7,796 bases of DNA. It comes from an uncultured bacterium (GTDB taxonomy: Bacteria > Bacillota > Clostridia > Lachnospirales > Lachnospiraceae). The position numbers and the translations under genes are program-made. The DNA is taken from the NCBI GenBank assembly GCA_946543095.1, contig CAMNLO010000069.1, positions 1 through 7,796 on the forward strand, in the 5' to 3' direction. Below, one piece after another: positions 6,645 through 7,796 of this stretch. The notes below the pieces were generated by a model. That model was given only the letters and a program-made list of their open reading frames with translations, was not told the DNA's origin and made no database searches. Every line of letters starts with the position of its first letter. Within the stretch, counting starts at the first letter, position 1.

Positions 6645-7796
6645 ATGGATTTCGGAATCAATCCCTCCCTTCATGAAGCCTGCGGCGTTTTCGGCATGTA
6701 TGACCCCAGCGGCGCCGATATCGCCTCCACGATCTATTACGGACTCTACGCCCTGCAGCACAGGGGGCAGGAGAGCGCCGGCATTGCCGTGACGGACACC
6801 TACGGACCGAAGAACAAGGTCTTTTGTCATCGCGGACTGGGACTTGTGAACGAGGTCTTCAACGCGGAAAATCTGGAGAAGCTGAAGGGGAATCTGGGAG
6901 TGGGGCATGTGCGCTACTCCACCGCAGGGGAGAGCAATATCGAGAATGCCCAGCCTCTGGTGCTCAGCTACATCAAGGGAACGCTGATGCTTGGGCATAA
7001 CGGGAATCTGGTGAATGCGCCGGAGCTGCGCAGAGAGCTCTCCCGGAACGGTGCCATTTTCCAGACCACCATCGACTCCGAGACCATTGCCTATCATATT
7101 GCCAGGGAGCGGGTCCACACGGAAACGGCGGAGGAAGCGGTGGTCAGGGCCATGCGGAAATTAAAGGGGGCCTACGCCCTTGTGATCGCAAGCCCCAGAA
7201 AGCTCATCGGCGCCAGGGATCCCTTCGGGTTCAAGCCCCTTTGCATCGGGAAGAAGGGGGAGGCTTTTATCATCACTTCGGAATCCTGCGCTCTGGAGAC
7301 GGTGGGGGCGGAGTTTGTGCGGGATGTGCTGCCGGGAGAGATCGTTACGGTGGAAAAGGACGGGAAGCTGCTTTCCGATACCACCCTATGCATTCCCCAG
7401 GAGCATACCGCCCGCTGCATTTTCGAATACATTTATTTCGCCAGACCGGATTCCAGGTTTGACGGAGTCGGGGTTTCGGAGGCCAGGATCAGGGCAGGAC
7501 GGTTTCTGGCAAAGGACCATCCCGTGGAGGCGGACCTGGTGGTGGGAGTGCCGGAGTCCGGCAACATGGCTGCCATCGGATATTCCCAGGAATCCGGGAT
7601 TCCCTACGGCATCGTGTTCACGAAAAACACCTATGTGGGGCGCACCTTTATCCAGCCCAAGCAATCGGACAGGGCCCTGGGAGTCAGGATCAAGCTGAAT
7701 GTGATCAAAGATGCGGTGGCTGGAAAACGGATCATCATGATCGATGATTCCATTGTCCGGGGAACCACCAGTGACCAGATCGTGACTCTGTTAAGA
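6645..7796 (+). CDS. purF: Amidophosphoribosyltransferase, 3' end cut by the window
   Basis: PurF moves the amide nitrogen of glutamine onto PRPP to give 5-phosphoribosylamine, the first committed step of purine synthesis. The frame is open for 384 codons from the ATG to the last base of the window with no stop, so the C-terminus is missing. The glutaminase domain has its nucleophile at C13 in HEACGVFG. This implies a 12-residue propeptide removed by self-processing, as in the Bacillus subtilis type. GHVRYST (87-93) and GHNGNLVN (117-124) are further glutaminase motifs. C258, in CIFEYIYFARPDS, matches the first [4Fe-4S] ligand of the iron-sulfur PurF class. The remaining ligands would lie beyond the window. 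The phosphoribosyltransferase part has RTFIQPKQ and the PRPP loop at about 363-376 with D367-D368 and RGTTS. The start has a fair ribosome binding site. The gene lies 38 nt after pyrF in the same direction and may share its transcript. Confidence 0.95.
   Translation, partial: MDFGINPSLHEACGVFGMYDPSGADIASTIYYGLYALQHRGQESAGIAVTDTYGPKNKVFCHRGLGLVNEVFNAENLEKLKGNLGVGHVRYSTAGESNIENAQPLVLSYIKGTLMLGHNGNLVNAPELRRELSRNGAIFQTTIDSETIAYHIARERVHTETAEEAVVRAMRKLKGAYALVIASPRKLIGARDPFGFKPLCIGKKGEAFIITSESCALETVGAEFVRDVLPGEIVTVEKDGKLLSDTTLCIPQEHTARCIFEYIYFARPDSRFDGVGVSEARIRAGRFLAKDHPVEADLVVGVPESGNMAAIGYSQESGIPYGIVFTKNTYVGRTFIQPKQSDRALGVRIKLNVIKDAVAGKRIIMIDDSIVRGTTSDQIVTLLR

Noticed and set aside
6402..7118. 238-codon open frame on the - strand across the pyrF-purF junction
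   Set aside because: It runs antisense to conserved parts of both PyrF and PurF and has no recognisable motif.
7241..7698. Two overlapping + strand open frames of 73 and 127 codons
   Set aside because: They are out of frame with purF, whose reading frame through this stretch encodes conserved motifs without interruption.

Overview
The window looks like chromosomal DNA of a moderately GC-rich Gram-positive anaerobe, most likely in the Clostridia and perhaps a Lachnospiraceae-type organism. The reasons are purine-rich ribosome binding sites, a typical Gram-positive lipoprotein, a long orotidine-5'-phosphate decarboxylase, a Bacillus-type PurF with an N-terminal propeptide, and a giant GGDEF/EAL/histidine-kinase hybrid. 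The taxonomic call is inference. All four genes are on the + strand with short gaps (11, 77 and 38 nt). No RNA gene, insertion sequence, CRISPR array or convincing terminator was seen. Both ends of the window cut through genes.

Positions 3-4553 hold most of a very large signalling protein (1516 residues visible, N-terminus probably outside the window). Its visible order is degenerate GGDEF, intact EAL, degenerate GGDEF, pseudo-receiver, three PAS-like modules, HisKA, HATPase and a canonical receiver. It can be read as a cyclic-di-GMP phosphodiesterase fused to a hybrid sensor kinase. Only 11 nt later, from a TTG start with a good ribosome binding site, comes a TPR-repeat lipoprotein (4565-5623). 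It is probably co-transcribed and may be the membrane-anchored partner of the same system.

The second half is nucleotide biosynthesis. pyrF (5701-6606) makes UMP from OMP. purF (6645 to the window end, no stop reached) carries out the first committed step of purine synthesis. pyrF is not next to other pyrimidine genes here.

The least expected non-coding signal is a perfect 15-bp direct repeat, at 5630-5644 and 6595-6609. One copy lies in the pyrF leader. The other forms the last codons and stop of pyrF and begins the purF leader. Looser similarity continues for about 15 nt beyond each copy, so this may be a shared leader element or a duplication scar. The large signalling protein is the most unusual coding feature, but each of its domains belongs to a known family. 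I see no clear evidence of a wholly new type of system.
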